DNA of 56,284 nt from an uncultured Dorea sp. (GTDB taxonomy: Bacteria; Bacillota; Clostridia; Lachnospirales; Lachnospiraceae). The stretch is taken from contig CANDQP010000003.1 in assembly GCA_947388185.1 (NCBI GenBank), positions 1-56,284 of the forward strand, in the 5' to 3' direction. The translations under genes and the position numbers were made by a program. Below are positions 1 to 8,306 of the stretch, one piece after another (the first letter of the stretch is position 1; each line of letters opens with the position of its first letter). Below the pieces are notes generated by a model, which saw nothing but the letters and a program-made list of their open reading frames with translations, was not told where the DNA came from and ran no database searches.

Positions 1-212
1 GCACGCCTTCGAACCTAGATGTAGCCCGCTACACCGTCGGTTCGTAGACGCACAGATGACACGAATATCAAGCACTATTACTTCAAGATTAATGCAATGA
101 TGTACTAGCAGAGGTTCTGTCCGTGAGGGCAGGATGAATAGAAGTGGTAACGCGGCAGGATTCCGCCTTCTTGGGTACATTGTAGAATGTATATCCGGGA
201 AGGCGGTTTTTT
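1..212 (+). promoter_or_regulatory. T-box leader of metG (5' end cut off by the window)
   Basis: The RNA has a clear T-box decision region. Antiterminator: GAAG (141-144) pairs with CTTC (167-170) and GCGG (152-155) with CCGC (163-166), leaving the seven-base bulge UGGUAAC (145-151). The UGGU start of the bulge fits a tRNA with an A discriminator before CCA, as in tRNA-Met. Terminator: CCGCCTTC (163-170) pairs instead with GAAGGCGG (199-206), followed by six T (207-212). Uncharged tRNA-Met should stabilise the antiterminator and turn on metG. The specifier loop was not assigned because Stem I is probably incomplete at the window edge. Confidence 0.88.
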
Positions 213-304
213 ATGCCGCAGAAGGATCATGCCGGGCATGATCGTCTTCACACTCGGCGCAGCCAAAGAGGGTTCGCTGTATGTTTAAGAAGGGAGAGAA
301 GGTT

Positions 305-2233
305 ATGAGTGAAAAACCAAAGTATTATATGACGACGGCTATTGCCTACACGTCAGGGAAGCCGCATATCGGGAACACGTATGAGATCGTCCTGGCGGAC
401 GCGATCGCAAGATATAAGAGGAGCCAGGGATACGACGTATTCTTCCAGACCGGCACAGACGAGCACGGGCAGAAGATTGAATTGAAGGCTGAGGAGGCGG
501 GCATTACGCCTAAGGAGTATGTGGATAACGTCGCGGGAGAGATCAGGAGGATCTGGGATCTGATGAACACCTCCTATGACAAGTTCATCCGCACGACGGA
601 CGAATACCACGAGAAGCAGATTCAGAAGATTTTCAAGAAATTATATGACAAGGGAGACATTTACAAGGGGTATTATGAAGGGATGTATTGTACGCCTTGC
701 GAATCTTTCTTCACAGAGTCGCAGTTGGTGGACGGCAAGTGTCCGGACTGCGGACGGGAGGTCCAGCCGGCGAAGGAGGAGGCGTACTTCTTCAAGATGA
801 GCAAATATGCGGACCGTTTGATCGAGCATATCAATACCCATCCGGAATTCATCCAGCCAGTGTCGCGTAAGAATGAGATGATGAATAATTTCCTGCTTCC
901 GGGGCTTCAGGATCTCTGCGTGTCCAGGACTTCGTTTAAGTGGGGGATTCCGGTGGATTTCGACCCGAAGCATGTGGTCTATGTATGGCTGGATGCGCTG
1001 TCTAACTACATCACCGGGATTGGGTATGAGTGCGATGGTGAGAGTACGGAGCAGTTTAAGAGGGACTGGCCGGCGGATCTGCATCTGATCGGGAAGGATA
1101 TCATCCGTTTCCATACGATCTACTGGCCGATCTTCCTGATGGCGCTGGATCTGCCGCTTCCGAAGCAGATCTTCGGACATCCGTGGCTTCTGCAGGGAGA
1201 CGGTAAGATGAGCAAGTCCAAGGGCAATGTGCTGTATGCAGATGAGCTGGTGGATTTCTTCGGGGTAGACGCGGTGAGGTACTTTGTGCTGCATGAGATG
1301 CCGTTTGACAATGACGGAGTGATCACCTGGGAGCTGATGGTGGAGCGTATGAATTCAGATCTTGCCAATACCCTTGGGAACCTGGTGAACCGGACTGTTT
1401 CCATGACGAATAAGTATTTCGGCGGTACGGTGACGGATAAGAAGGCTGCCGAGACGGAGGAAGAGCGGTCTGTGGATGCTGATCTGAGATCCGTTCGGGA
1501 GAACACGCCGAAGGTTGTGGAAGCGAAGATGAACGATCTGAGGGTCGCGGATGCGATCACGGAGATCTTCAATCTGTTCAAGCGCTGCAATAAATATATT
1601 GACGAGACGATGCCGTGGGTGCTGGCGAAGGACGAGGCGAAGAAGGACCGTCTGGAGACGGTGCTCTATAACCTGATCGAGAGTATCAAGGCGGGCGCGG
1701 TTCTGATCGAGCCGTTTATGCCGGAGACATCCGGGAAGATCCTTGCGCAGCTTGGCGACGGCAAGGTGACGGAGAAGCCGGAGATCTTATTCGCGAGACT
1801 GGATATCGAAGAAGTCATGAAGAAGGTAGAAGAGCTTCATCCGCCGGTAAAAGAAGAATCAGAAGCCGGCGGGGCAGATGAGCCGGTCATTGATATAGAG
1901 GCGAAGCCGGAGATCACCTTCGAGGAATTCGGGAAGATGCAGTTCCAGGTGGGCGAGATCATTGCCTGCGAGGAAGTGAAGAAGTCGAAGAAGCTTCTTT
2001 GTTCTCAGGTGAAGATCGGAAGCCAGGTGAAGCAGATCGTGTCCGGTATCAAGGCGCATTATAAGCCGGAGGAGATGGTCGGCAAGAAGGTTATGGTGCT
2101 CGTGAACCTGAAACCGGCGAAGCTTGCAGGGGTTTTGTCCGAAGGGATGCTTCTGTGCGCGGAGGACGCGGATGGGAATCTGGCGCTGATGACGCCTGAG
2201 AAAGCGATGCCGGCAGGGGCCGAAATTTGTTAA
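305..2233 (+). CDS. metG: Methionyl-tRNA synthetase
   Basis: Charges tRNA-Met with methionine in the cytoplasm. Class I signature PHIGN is near residue 20 and the KMSKSKG loop near residue 301. A zinc knuckle with CxxC pairs lies near residues 129-149. The last hundred or so residues form the dimerising tRNA-binding domain (MQFQVGEI onward), as in the two-domain bacterial MetG. I chose the ATG at 305 because a purine-rich ribosome site (GGGAGAGAAGG) lies just before it; an in-frame ATG at 281 would add eight residues and lacks such a site. The protein is 642 residues, usual for the family. The upstream T-box is the expected control. Confidence 0.95.
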   Translation: MSEKPKYYMTTAIAYTSGKPHIGNTYEIVLADAIARYKRSQGYDVFFQTGTDEHGQKIELKAEEAGITPKEYVDNVAGEIRRIWDLMNTSYDKFIRTTDEYHEKQIQKIFKKLYDKGDIYKGYYEGMYCTPCESFFTESQLVDGKCPDCGREVQPAKEEAYFFKMSKYADRLIEHINTHPEFIQPVSRKNEMMNNFLLPGLQDLCVSRTSFKWGIPVDFDPKHVVYVWLDALSNYITGIGYECDGESTEQFKRDWPADLHLIGKDIIRFHTIYWPIFLMALDLPLPKQIFGHPWLLQGDGKMSKSKGNVLYADELVDFFGVDAVRYFVLHEMPFDNDGVITWELMVERMNSDLANTLGNLVNRTVSMTNKYFGGTVTDKKAAETEEERSVDADLRSVRENTPKVVEAKMNDLRVADAITEIFNLFKRCNKYIDETMPWVLAKDEAKKDRLETVLYNLIESIKAGAVLIEPFMPETSGKILAQLGDGKVTEKPEILFARLDIEEVMKKVEELHPPVKEESEAGGADEPVIDIEAKPEITFEEFGKMQFQVGEIIACEEVKKSKKLLCSQVKIGSQVKQIVSGIKAHYKPEEMVGKKVMVLVNLKPAKLAGVLSEGMLLCAEDADGNLALMTPEKAMPAGAEIC

Positions 2234-2269
2234 TCGTTTGTCCCCAAATGAAGAAAGTGAGGGTATGAT

Positions 2270-3256
2270 ATGGATAAGATCAGGATAGGAATTGTTGGAT
2301 ATGGTAACATCGGAAGAGGCGTGGAGCTTGCGATCGCCCGTAACGAGGATATGGAACTTAAGGCTGTCTTTACAAGGCGCGACCCGTCTGCCGTGAAGAT
2401 CCACACGGAGGGAGCGTTGGTGAAGCATATGGACGATATGCTGTCCATGAAGGATGAGGTTGACGTTATGGTGCTCTGCGGCGGTTCTGCGACGGACCTG
2501 CCGGTGATGGGGCCGAAGATCGCGGCGGATTTTAACACCATCGACAGCTTCGATACTCATGCAAGGATACCGGAGTATTATGCGGATATGGATAAGGCTG
2601 CGAAGGAAGGCGGTAAGATCGGAATTATCTCCGTGGGCTGGGATCCGGGTATGTTCTCGCTGAACCGGCTGTATGCGGAAGCGATCCTGCCGCAGGGAAG
2701 CACGTATACCTTCTGGGGCAAGGGCGTCAGCCAGGGGCATTCGGATGCGATCCGCCGGGTGGAAGGTGTGAAGAATGGAATCCAGTATACGGTGCCTGTC
2801 GAGGCGGCGGTGGACCGTGTAAGGAGCGGAAGCGAGCCTGCGCTTACGACGAGGGAGAAGCATCTTCGGGAATGTTATGTGGTTCCGGAAGAGGGAGCGG
2901 ATCTTAAGGCCATCGAGACGGCCATCAAGACGATGCCTAATTATTTCGACGAGTATGACACGACGGTAACATTTATCACGGAGGAAGAACTGAAAGCGAA
3001 GCATAGTAAGATGCCTCACGGCGGGTTCGTGATCCGAAGCGGTGAGAGCGGGGAAGCGGGGAATAAGCATATTATTGAGTATTCTCTCAAGCTGGATTCC
3101 AATCCGGAATTCACGGCGAGCGTGCTGATCTGCTACGCGAGGGCGGCGTACCGTCTGGCGAAGGCGGGAGAATGCGGGGCGAGAACGGTATTTGACATTG
3201 CACCTGCCCTGCTGTCCATGAAGACTTCGGAAGAACTGAGAGCCGGCCTTCTGTAG
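2270..3256 (+). CDS. ddh: meso-Diaminopimelate D-dehydrogenase
   Basis: Reductively aminates tetrahydrodipicolinate to meso-diaminopimelate with NADPH and ammonia, giving a one-step route to lysine and peptidoglycan precursor. The N-terminus has a Rossmann motif (GIVGYGNIGRG, residues 7-17). The central segment around SVGWDPGMFSLNRLYAEA and the following WGKGVSQGHSDA stretch are characteristic of this enzyme. Length is 328 residues, as expected. It lies 36 bp after metG and 41 bp before tatD on the same strand, with no terminator between them, so a shared transcript is likely, although the functions are unrelated. Confidence 0.93.
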   Translation: MDKIRIGIVGYGNIGRGVELAIARNEDMELKAVFTRRDPSAVKIHTEGALVKHMDDMLSMKDEVDVMVLCGGSATDLPVMGPKIAADFNTIDSFDTHARIPEYYADMDKAAKEGGKIGIISVGWDPGMFSLNRLYAEAILPQGSTYTFWGKGVSQGHSDAIRRVEGVKNGIQYTVPVEAAVDRVRSGSEPALTTREKHLRECYVVPEEGADLKAIETAIKTMPNYFDEYDTTVTFITEEELKAKHSKMPHGGFVIRSGESGEAGNKHIIEYSLKLDSNPEFTASVLICYARAAYRLAKAGECGARTVFDIAPALLSMKTSEELRAGLL

Positions 3257-3297
3257 GAGGGTGCCGGAATCATGAAGCATGGACAGGGGGAGTTTTG

Positions 3298-4059
3298 ATG
3301 ATATATGATACACATGCCCATTATGACGACGCCCAGTTCGATGAGGACAGAGAAGAGCTTCTGTGTGCTATGGCGGATCACGGAGTGGGAACGATCGTGA
3401 ATGTCAGCGCGTCCTATGCGTCCTGCGAACGAGTGGCGGATATGGTGCAGGATTATCCCTTTATGTATGCGGCGGTGGGAGTCCACCCAGACCACGCGGG
3501 GGAGCTGAATGAGGAGAGGTTTGCCCGCATGAGAGAATTGTTCAGAAGAGATAAGGTGATCGCTGTCGGCGAGATCGGTCTGGACTATTACTGGGACAAT
3601 GAATCTCACGAGGTGCAGAAGAAATGGTTTATCCGGCAGCTTGAACTTGCAAGGGAGCTTGGTCTTCCGGTGCTGATCCACAGCCGGGAGGCCGCCGCGG
3701 ACACCATGGAGATCATGAAGGAATACGCCGGGGGCTTGAAGGGTGTGATCCACTGTTATTCTTATTCCAGGGAAATGGCGAAGGAATATGTGAAGATGGG
3801 CTTCTATATCGGAGTCGGCGGGGTAGTCACCTTCAAGAACGCGCGCAAATTAAAGGAGACCGTGGAGAAGATCCCGCTTGAGTCCATTGTCCTTGAGACG
3901 GACTGCCCTTATCTTGCGCCTGTGCCTTACCGGGGAAAGCGGAATAATTCCGCATATATCCGGTATGTAGCGGAGGAGATTGCAGAGATTAAGGGAATCA
4001 CTTATGAAGAAGCAGTGGCCTGCACAGAGGAAAATGCGAGAAGACTGTATGGGTGCTGA
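3298..4059 (+). CDS. tatD: TatD-family metal-dependent hydrolase (DNase)
   Basis: A TIM-barrel metallohydrolase of the TatD/YcfH family, implicated in DNA end processing. The first metal pair is DTHAHYDD near the N-terminus. The metal-bridging GEIGLDYY motif is near residue 98, IHSREA and IHCYSY supply later histidines, and ETDCPYLAP near the C-terminus supplies the last aspartate. The length of 253 residues is typical. An ATG at 3298 follows GGGGGAG; the preceding TTG at 3295 is in frame but less likely. Two hairpin-terminator arms follow directly. In many Firmicutes tatD lies just after metG; here ddh sits between them. Confidence 0.92.
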   Translation: MIYDTHAHYDDAQFDEDREELLCAMADHGVGTIVNVSASYASCERVADMVQDYPFMYAAVGVHPDHAGELNEERFARMRELFRRDKVIAVGEIGLDYYWDNESHEVQKKWFIRQLELARELGLPVLIHSREAAADTMEIMKEYAGGLKGVIHCYSYSREMAKEYVKMGFYIGVGGVVTFKNARKLKETVEKIPLESIVLETDCPYLAPVPYRGKRNNSAYIRYVAEEIAEIKGITYEEAVACTEENARRLYGC

Positions 4060-4066
4060 TATAACA

Positions 4067-4113
4067 AAAGCTGTCAGAAAATGTCCGGGAACGACATCTT
4101 CTGGCAGCTTTTT
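4067..4113. terminator. Bidirectional intrinsic terminator between tatD and the convergent small gene
   Basis: AAAGCTGTCAGAA (4067-4079) pairs with TTCTGGCAGCTTT (4099-4111) with one G-U, and a T tract follows. On the other strand the A-rich left flank gives a shorter T tract, so it can serve both convergent genes. Confidence 0.85.
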
Positions 4114-4121
4114 CAGATCAA

Positions 4122-4445
4122 TTAGAATAGCTCTGCCTCCGGCACGATCTGGCCGTCTCCGTTACAGAAGAGGGTGTCGAACACGATCCCCAGCCTGTAA
4201 TGGATCCCTGTGCGGTAGAGCTCCAGTTCATATTGCGGATTCGGATGTCCGCCGTTCAGCCGCTGATGGTCGGCTACGATTTCTCTGGCTAACTGTTCCC
4301 TGTCAATGGGGAGGAGGCTGTGTACGACCAGGGTGATCTGGTTCTCCGTAAGATTCGGCGAGGTCATGACCGTAGAGTAGAGGATCTCATAGGGGCGGCG
4401 TTGTTCCAGGCAGAAAGCCAGCAGCAGGAACAGCTCCAGAAGCAT
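4122..4445 (-). CDS. Small unknown protein with hydrophobic N-terminus
   Basis: I do not recognise a family. From the ATG the product is 107 residues, beginning with a leucine-rich stretch (LLELFLLLAFC) that looks like a membrane anchor or leader core, followed by a polar domain ending in a QYELELYRTGIHYRLGIVF segment and an acidic tail. The ATG at 4445 has no ribosome site. The frame stays open upstream to about 4530 and would add a lysine-rich KNTKKENK segment directly before the hydrophobic core, as a natural anchor would have. The only near-cognate start there is ATT (4476-4478), 12 nt after AAAGGAG. It shares a terminator with tatD and is divergent from the HTH gene at 4630. Confidence 0.6.
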   Translation of the reverse strand: MLLELFLLLAFCLEQRRPYEILYSTVMTSPNLTENQITLVVHSLLPIDREQLAREIVADHQRLNGGHPNPQYELELYRTGIHYRLGIVFDTLFCNGDGQIVPEAELF

Positions 4446-4538
4446 GAGAAGTTTGTTTTCTTTTTTCGTATTTTTAATATTTTTGAATTTCTCCTTTCCA
4501 TTAATAGTGCGTTTTTTCTGTTGCTGTTCCTAAAAGAA

Positions 4539-4568
4539 ACAGTGCAATTTATTACAGTGTAATTTAAT
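4539..4568. promoter_or_regulatory. Direct repeat containing a palindrome, candidate operator
   Basis: Two adjoining 15-bp copies, ACAGTGCAATTTATT and ACAGTGTAATTTAAT, match at 13 positions. The second overlaps a perfect odd-centred palindrome ATTACA-G-TGTAAT (4551-4563). It sits between the divergent small gene (4445, minus) and the HTH gene (4630, plus), a usual place for an autoregulatory site. Binding by the HTH protein is inference. Confidence 0.4.
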
Positions 4569-4629
4569 ACATCTATTTTTTCAATGAAAATATGGGTATA
4601 CTTATAAAAAACATGCAAGAGGTTGAAGT

Positions 4630-4890
4630 ATGAGTAAGATTGTAATTGAAATCGAGCGCATTTTGGCTGAAAAGGGAATCAGTAAGACTCAGCTATGTTA
4701 TATGTGTAAATTACAGCGTACACAACTGAATAGGTACTGTAAGAACAAGGTATCCCGTGTAGATCTGCATACATTGGAGAAGATTTGTGATTTCCTGGAA
4801 TGTGATGTGAATGATATCTTGAAATTGGAGAAGGAAAATGAACCGGTACCGGAAGACGGACAGGTATCGGAGGATGAGAGAAAGCAGTAA
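4630..4890 (+). CDS. Small Cro/CI-type HTH regulator
   Basis: An 86-residue DNA-binding protein consisting almost entirely of one Cro/CI-like helix-turn-helix (residues 1-68; ISKTQLCYMCKLQRTQLNRY covers the HTH), closest in form to the HTH_26/YozG-like family. The tail is acidic and hydrophilic (EKENEPVPEDG). No sensor domain is present. AGAGGTTGAAGT precedes the ATG. A direct repeat with a palindrome lies about 60-90 bp upstream, and the divergent gene at 4122-4445 is a possible target. The stop codon lies inside the terminator stem at 4885. Confidence 0.82.
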   Translation: MSKIVIEIERILAEKGISKTQLCYMCKLQRTQLNRYCKNKVSRVDLHTLEKICDFLECDVNDILKLEKENEPVPEDGQVSEDERKQ

Positions 4891-4918
4891 TCTGTGTGGG
4901 ACAGGTTACTGTTTTTTT
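4885..4918 (+). terminator. Intrinsic terminator overlapping the HTH gene stop
   Basis: CAGTAATCTGT (4885-4895) pairs with ACAGGTTACTG (4901-4911) with one G-U, followed by seven T. The stop codon TAA is part of the left arm. Confidence 0.88.
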
Positions 4919-5069
4919 CATTGTGACATTTGCATAGAAAGGATGCAGGGTATCTTGAAATTGTATTAAAAAATAGACAGAAATATGAAAAAAATATTAT
5001 CCATCTGATAGAGAATGTGATAACATAGTATAAGGACAACACAGATGGGGCTAAGAGAGGTAATGGATC

Positions 5070-5882
5070 ATGGGAAAAATAATATTTCTGGATATTGACG
5101 GTACGATTAGAAATTTTGACGGTACGATTCCTGCGACAGCGGCAGAGGCGGTCCGCAAGGCCCGGCAGAATGGACATGAAGTATTGATTAATACGGGACG
5201 GGAATATTTTCGCATTGAGAAAGAAGTTCTGGATATCGGGTTTGACGGCGTGATCGCCAGCTCGGGAGGATATGTTGAGTATAAGGGGGAGAAGATCGCG
5301 CACAGATACTTTACGCAGCTTGCTTATATTGAGCTTATGAAGGATCTTCTGGAGCAGCGCTGTGTGGTAGAGATGGGGAACAGCAAGGAGAGCTATGTAC
5401 TCAGAGAGAGCCGGGCGGAGTATCGGAGGATTCTTGACGAAGTATTCCGGGGGAAGAGCTTGGACAGGGAACCGCTGGTTCCGGTATGGGTGGAATCACT
5501 TCTGGATGTGCCGGAGGTTGAGAAGCTGGTGGTGTTCGGCAAGGACGATACCAGCCGGTCGGTGCTGTCCAAGTGGGGATATTCTTTCCATATTACGGAT
5601 CTTAGGATCTCCGTTCCCGGAATCTGGGCGGGTGAGATCACACCGAATTACAGCACCAAGGCGGAAGGAATGAGGCAGATCCTGAAGGCGAAGGAATGCG
5701 GCAGGGAGGATGCGGTCGCAGTCGGGGACAGTGATAATGATATCGAGATGATCCGGTATGCCGGGACAGGTGTGGCTATGGGCAACGGGACGGAGTGGGT
5801 GAAGGAGATCGCGGACTTCGTGACGGCGCCGATCATGGAAGATGGGCTGTGGAAGGCATTCTCGCATCTGGGGCTGATATAA
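5070..5882 (+). CDS. HAD-superfamily phosphatase, Cof subfamily
   Basis: A 270-residue Cof-type (IIB) haloacid dehalogenase-like phosphatase. Motif I is FLDIDGTI (residues 6-13) with both catalytic aspartates, motif II is the INTGRE segment near residue 41, and motif IV is VAVGDSDNDIEM near residue 217. The middle carries the cap domain. Relatives hydrolyse sugar phosphates or phosphorylated cofactors, but the substrate cannot be read from the sequence. It is flanked by a terminator upstream and the nrdD promoter region downstream, so it is probably transcribed alone. Confidence 0.9.
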   Translation: MGKIIFLDIDGTIRNFDGTIPATAAEAVRKARQNGHEVLINTGREYFRIEKEVLDIGFDGVIASSGGYVEYKGEKIAHRYFTQLAYIELMKDLLEQRCVVEMGNSKESYVLRESRAEYRRILDEVFRGKSLDREPLVPVWVESLLDVPEVEKLVVFGKDDTSRSVLSKWGYSFHITDLRISVPGIWAGEITPNYSTKAEGMRQILKAKECGREDAVAVGDSDNDIEMIRYAGTGVAMGNGTEWVKEIADFVTAPIMEDGLWKAFSHLGLI

Positions 5883-5905
5883 CCCATACCGTTCAAGGGT
5901 ATGGG
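5883..5905. other. Stem-loop after the HAD gene
   Basis: CCCATACC (5883-5890) pairs perfectly with GGTATGGG (5898-5905) across a seven-base loop, immediately after the stop codon. No T tract follows, so it is either a weak terminator or an RNA-stabilising end. Confidence 0.5.
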
Positions 5906-5987
5906 CGGAATTAGAGGGTGTCGTAAATGGAGAAAATAAGGGCAAAAAACAGGGGGATATTTGGTAATTTTTTTTTGTAACTTTCTC

Positions 5988-6072
5988 TTCACTTTCTGGC
6001 TGGATTAGTGTATGATAGTACGTGACGCTACATATTGTGCAAAATCACGTGGGAGTATCAATATTTTGTGGG
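5988..6072 (+). promoter_or_regulatory. nrdD promoter with two NrdR-like boxes
   Basis: A candidate promoter is TTCACT (5988-5993), 17 bp, TATGAT (6011-6016). Downstream are two 16-bp elements, 6026-6041 and 6057-6072, each with a well-kept right half (TATTGTG and TTTTGTG) around an AT-rich centre. Their centres are exactly 31 bp apart. NrdR boxes are known as paired 16-bp imperfect palindromes about three helical turns apart before nrd genes, and the genes here are nrdDG. The left halves are poorly conserved. Confidence 0.5.
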
Positions 6073-6090
6073 TGAAAGAGAGGGAATACA

Positions 6091-8280
6091 ATGAATATGG
6101 ATGTGAAGACGAATGTGATCAAGCGGAATGGGGAGGAAGTGGTCTTTGACCTTTCTAAGATTGTGAATGCTGTTAAGGCGGCGAATGAAGAGGTGGACAG
6201 GATCCATCAGATGAACGAATATCAGATCGTCGCGGTTGCAGATAATATAGCAGCTCAGGTGGGAGAACTTCCCCATGCGGTGAATGTAGAAGATATCCAG
6301 GATATGGTTGAGCGCGGGATCATGGAGATGAGAGGCTATGAGGTAGCACAGAAGTATGTGCGTTACCGCTACCGGAGGGAACTGAAGCGTAAGTCCAATA
6401 CGACGGATAACGGGATCCTCTCTCTGATCGAGAATATCAACGAAGAGGTTACCCAGGAGAACTCCAATAAGAATCCGGTGATCAACTCCACGCAGAGGGA
6501 CTATATGGCAGGAGAGGTCAGCAAGGATTTGTCGAAGCGTGTGCTGCTCCCGGCGGAGATCGTGAATGCACACGAAGAAGGGATCATCCATTTCCACGAT
6601 TCTGATTATTTTGCCCAGAAGGAGCATAACTGCGACCTGATCAATCTGGAGGATATGCTGCAGAACGGGACGGTGATCAGCGAGACCCTGATCGAGAAGC
6701 CTCACAGCTTTTTTACGGCGTGTAATGTGACGACGCAGATCGTCGCGCAGGTTGCGAGCAACCAGTACGGCGGACAGTCTTTTACTTTGGCACACCTGGC
6801 GCCGTTTGTAGATATCAGCAGGAAGAAGCTGCGCAGAAGCGTTATCGAGGAGCGCAGGGAATGCGGTGAGAGCCTGGAGGACGCGATCGTCGACAGAGTG
6901 ACGGAGAGAAGGCTCAGGGAAGAGGTTAAGAGCGGGATCCAGACGATCCAGTACCAGTTGATCACGCTGATGACCTGTAACGGGCAGGCGCCGTTCGTGA
7001 CGATATTCATGTATCTGGATGAAGTTGCGGACGGGCAGTTGAGAGAAGACCTTGCCCTGATCATAGAGGAAGTATTGATCCAGCGTATGCAGGGAGTGAA
7101 GAACGAGAAGGGTGTGTGGATCACACCGGCGTTCCCGAAGCTGATCTATGTGCTGGATGAAGATAATGTGACGGAGGGTACGAGGTATTGGCATCTGACC
7201 AAGCTTGCGGCGGAATGTACGGCGAAGCGTATGGTGCCGGACTATATTTCCGCCAAGATCATGAAGGAGCTTAAGAAGGGAGAGGTATATCCTTGTATGG
7301 GATGCAGGTCTTTCCTGACCGTTGAGGATACCCAGATGAATGAAGATGGGCGCCATAAGTTCTACGGAAGGTTCAACCAGGGTGTGGTGACCATCAATCT
7401 GGTAGATGTGGCATGCTCTTCCGAGGGTGATATGGATAAGTTCTGGGAGATCTTGGATGAGCGTCTGGAGCTGTGCCACAGAGGGCTTCGCTGCAGGCAT
7501 GAGCGCCTTCTTGGGACGGTATCGGATGTGGCGCCGATCCTGTGGCAGTACGGCGCGCTGGCACGCCTTAAGAAGGGTGAAGTGATCGACAAGCTTCTGT
7601 ATAACGGTTACTCCACGATCTCTCTTGGTTATGCCGGGCTCTATGAGATGTGTATGAGGATGCTTGGGAAGACCCATACCGATGCGGAAGCAAGGCCGTT
7701 TGCCCTTGCAGTAATGCAGAGGCTGAATGATAAGTGTAAGGAGTGGAGGGAGGCTGAGAATATCAGTTATTCCGTATACGGCACGCCGATGGAATCCACG
7801 ACCTACAAGTTTGCCAAGTGCCTTCAGAAGCGTTTCGGTATTATCGAGGGTGTGACGGATAAGAATTATATTACCAACAGTTATCATGTGCATGTGTCCG
7901 AGGAGATCGACGCCTTCAAGAAGCTGAAGTTCGAGGCGGATTTCCAGAAGTTGTCTCCGGGCGGCGCTATCAGCTATATCGAAGTGCCGAACATGCAGAA
8001 TAATATTCCGGCCGTGCTGTCTGTGATGAAGTTCATCTATGACAATATCATGTACGCGGAGCTGAATACCAAGAGCGATTACTGCGAATGCTGCGGGTAT
8101 GACGGAGAGATCCTGATCAAGGAGGATGAGACAGGGAAGCTTCAGTGGGAATGCCCGAACTGTAAGAACATGGACCAGGATAAGATGTTCGTGGCACGAA
8201 GGACGTGCGGATATATCGGCACACAGTTCTGGAATCAGGGGCGCACCCAGGAGATCAAGGACAGGGTGCTGCATCTGTAG
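6091..8280 (+). CDS. nrdD: Anaerobic ribonucleoside-triphosphate reductase, catalytic subunit
   Basis: Class III reductase that makes deoxyribonucleotides from NTPs without oxygen. An ATP-cone lies in the first hundred or so residues (VIKRNGEEVVFDLSKI onward) and gives allosteric control. The catalytic barrel includes FHDSDYF and the CMGCRSFL segment. A C-terminal zinc site has CxxC pairs (CECCGY and CPNC). The glycyl radical motif RTCGYIG is near residue 707, placing the radical glycine 23 residues before the end. The 729-residue length is usual. The start follows GAGAGGG. nrdG lies 26 bp downstream in the same operon. Confidence 0.96.
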   Translation: MNMDVKTNVIKRNGEEVVFDLSKIVNAVKAANEEVDRIHQMNEYQIVAVADNIAAQVGELPHAVNVEDIQDMVERGIMEMRGYEVAQKYVRYRYRRELKRKSNTTDNGILSLIENINEEVTQENSNKNPVINSTQRDYMAGEVSKDLSKRVLLPAEIVNAHEEGIIHFHDSDYFAQKEHNCDLINLEDMLQNGTVISETLIEKPHSFFTACNVTTQIVAQVASNQYGGQSFTLAHLAPFVDISRKKLRRSVIEERRECGESLEDAIVDRVTERRLREEVKSGIQTIQYQLITLMTCNGQAPFVTIFMYLDEVADGQLREDLALIIEEVLIQRMQGVKNEKGVWITPAFPKLIYVLDEDNVTEGTRYWHLTKLAAECTAKRMVPDYISAKIMKELKKGEVYPCMGCRSFLTVEDTQMNEDGRHKFYGRFNQGVVTINLVDVACSSEGDMDKFWEILDERLELCHRGLRCRHERLLGTVSDVAPILWQYGALARLKKGEVIDKLLYNGYSTISLGYAGLYEMCMRMLGKTHTDAEARPFALAVMQRLNDKCKEWREAENISYSVYGTPMESTTYKFAKCLQKRFGIIEGVTDKNYITNSYHVHVSEEIDAFKKLKFEADFQKLSPGGAISYIEVPNMQNNIPAVLSVMKFIYDNIMYAELNTKSDYCECCGYDGEILIKEDETGKLQWECPNCKNMDQDKMFVARRTCGYIGTQFWNQGRTQEIKDRVLHL

Positions 8281-8306
8281 AGCGGCGCTGAGGAAAAGGT
8301 GAGAAT

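Noticed and set aside
1859-3313. 484-codon minus frame across the end of metG and all of ddh
   Set aside because: Shadow of two well-supported genes; no motif and no start signal.
6058-8274. 738-codon open frame on the strand opposite nrdD
   Set aside because: It mirrors nrdD exactly, has a composition typical of antisense frames (His, Ile, Leu, Arg rich), no ribosome site and no recognisable motif.
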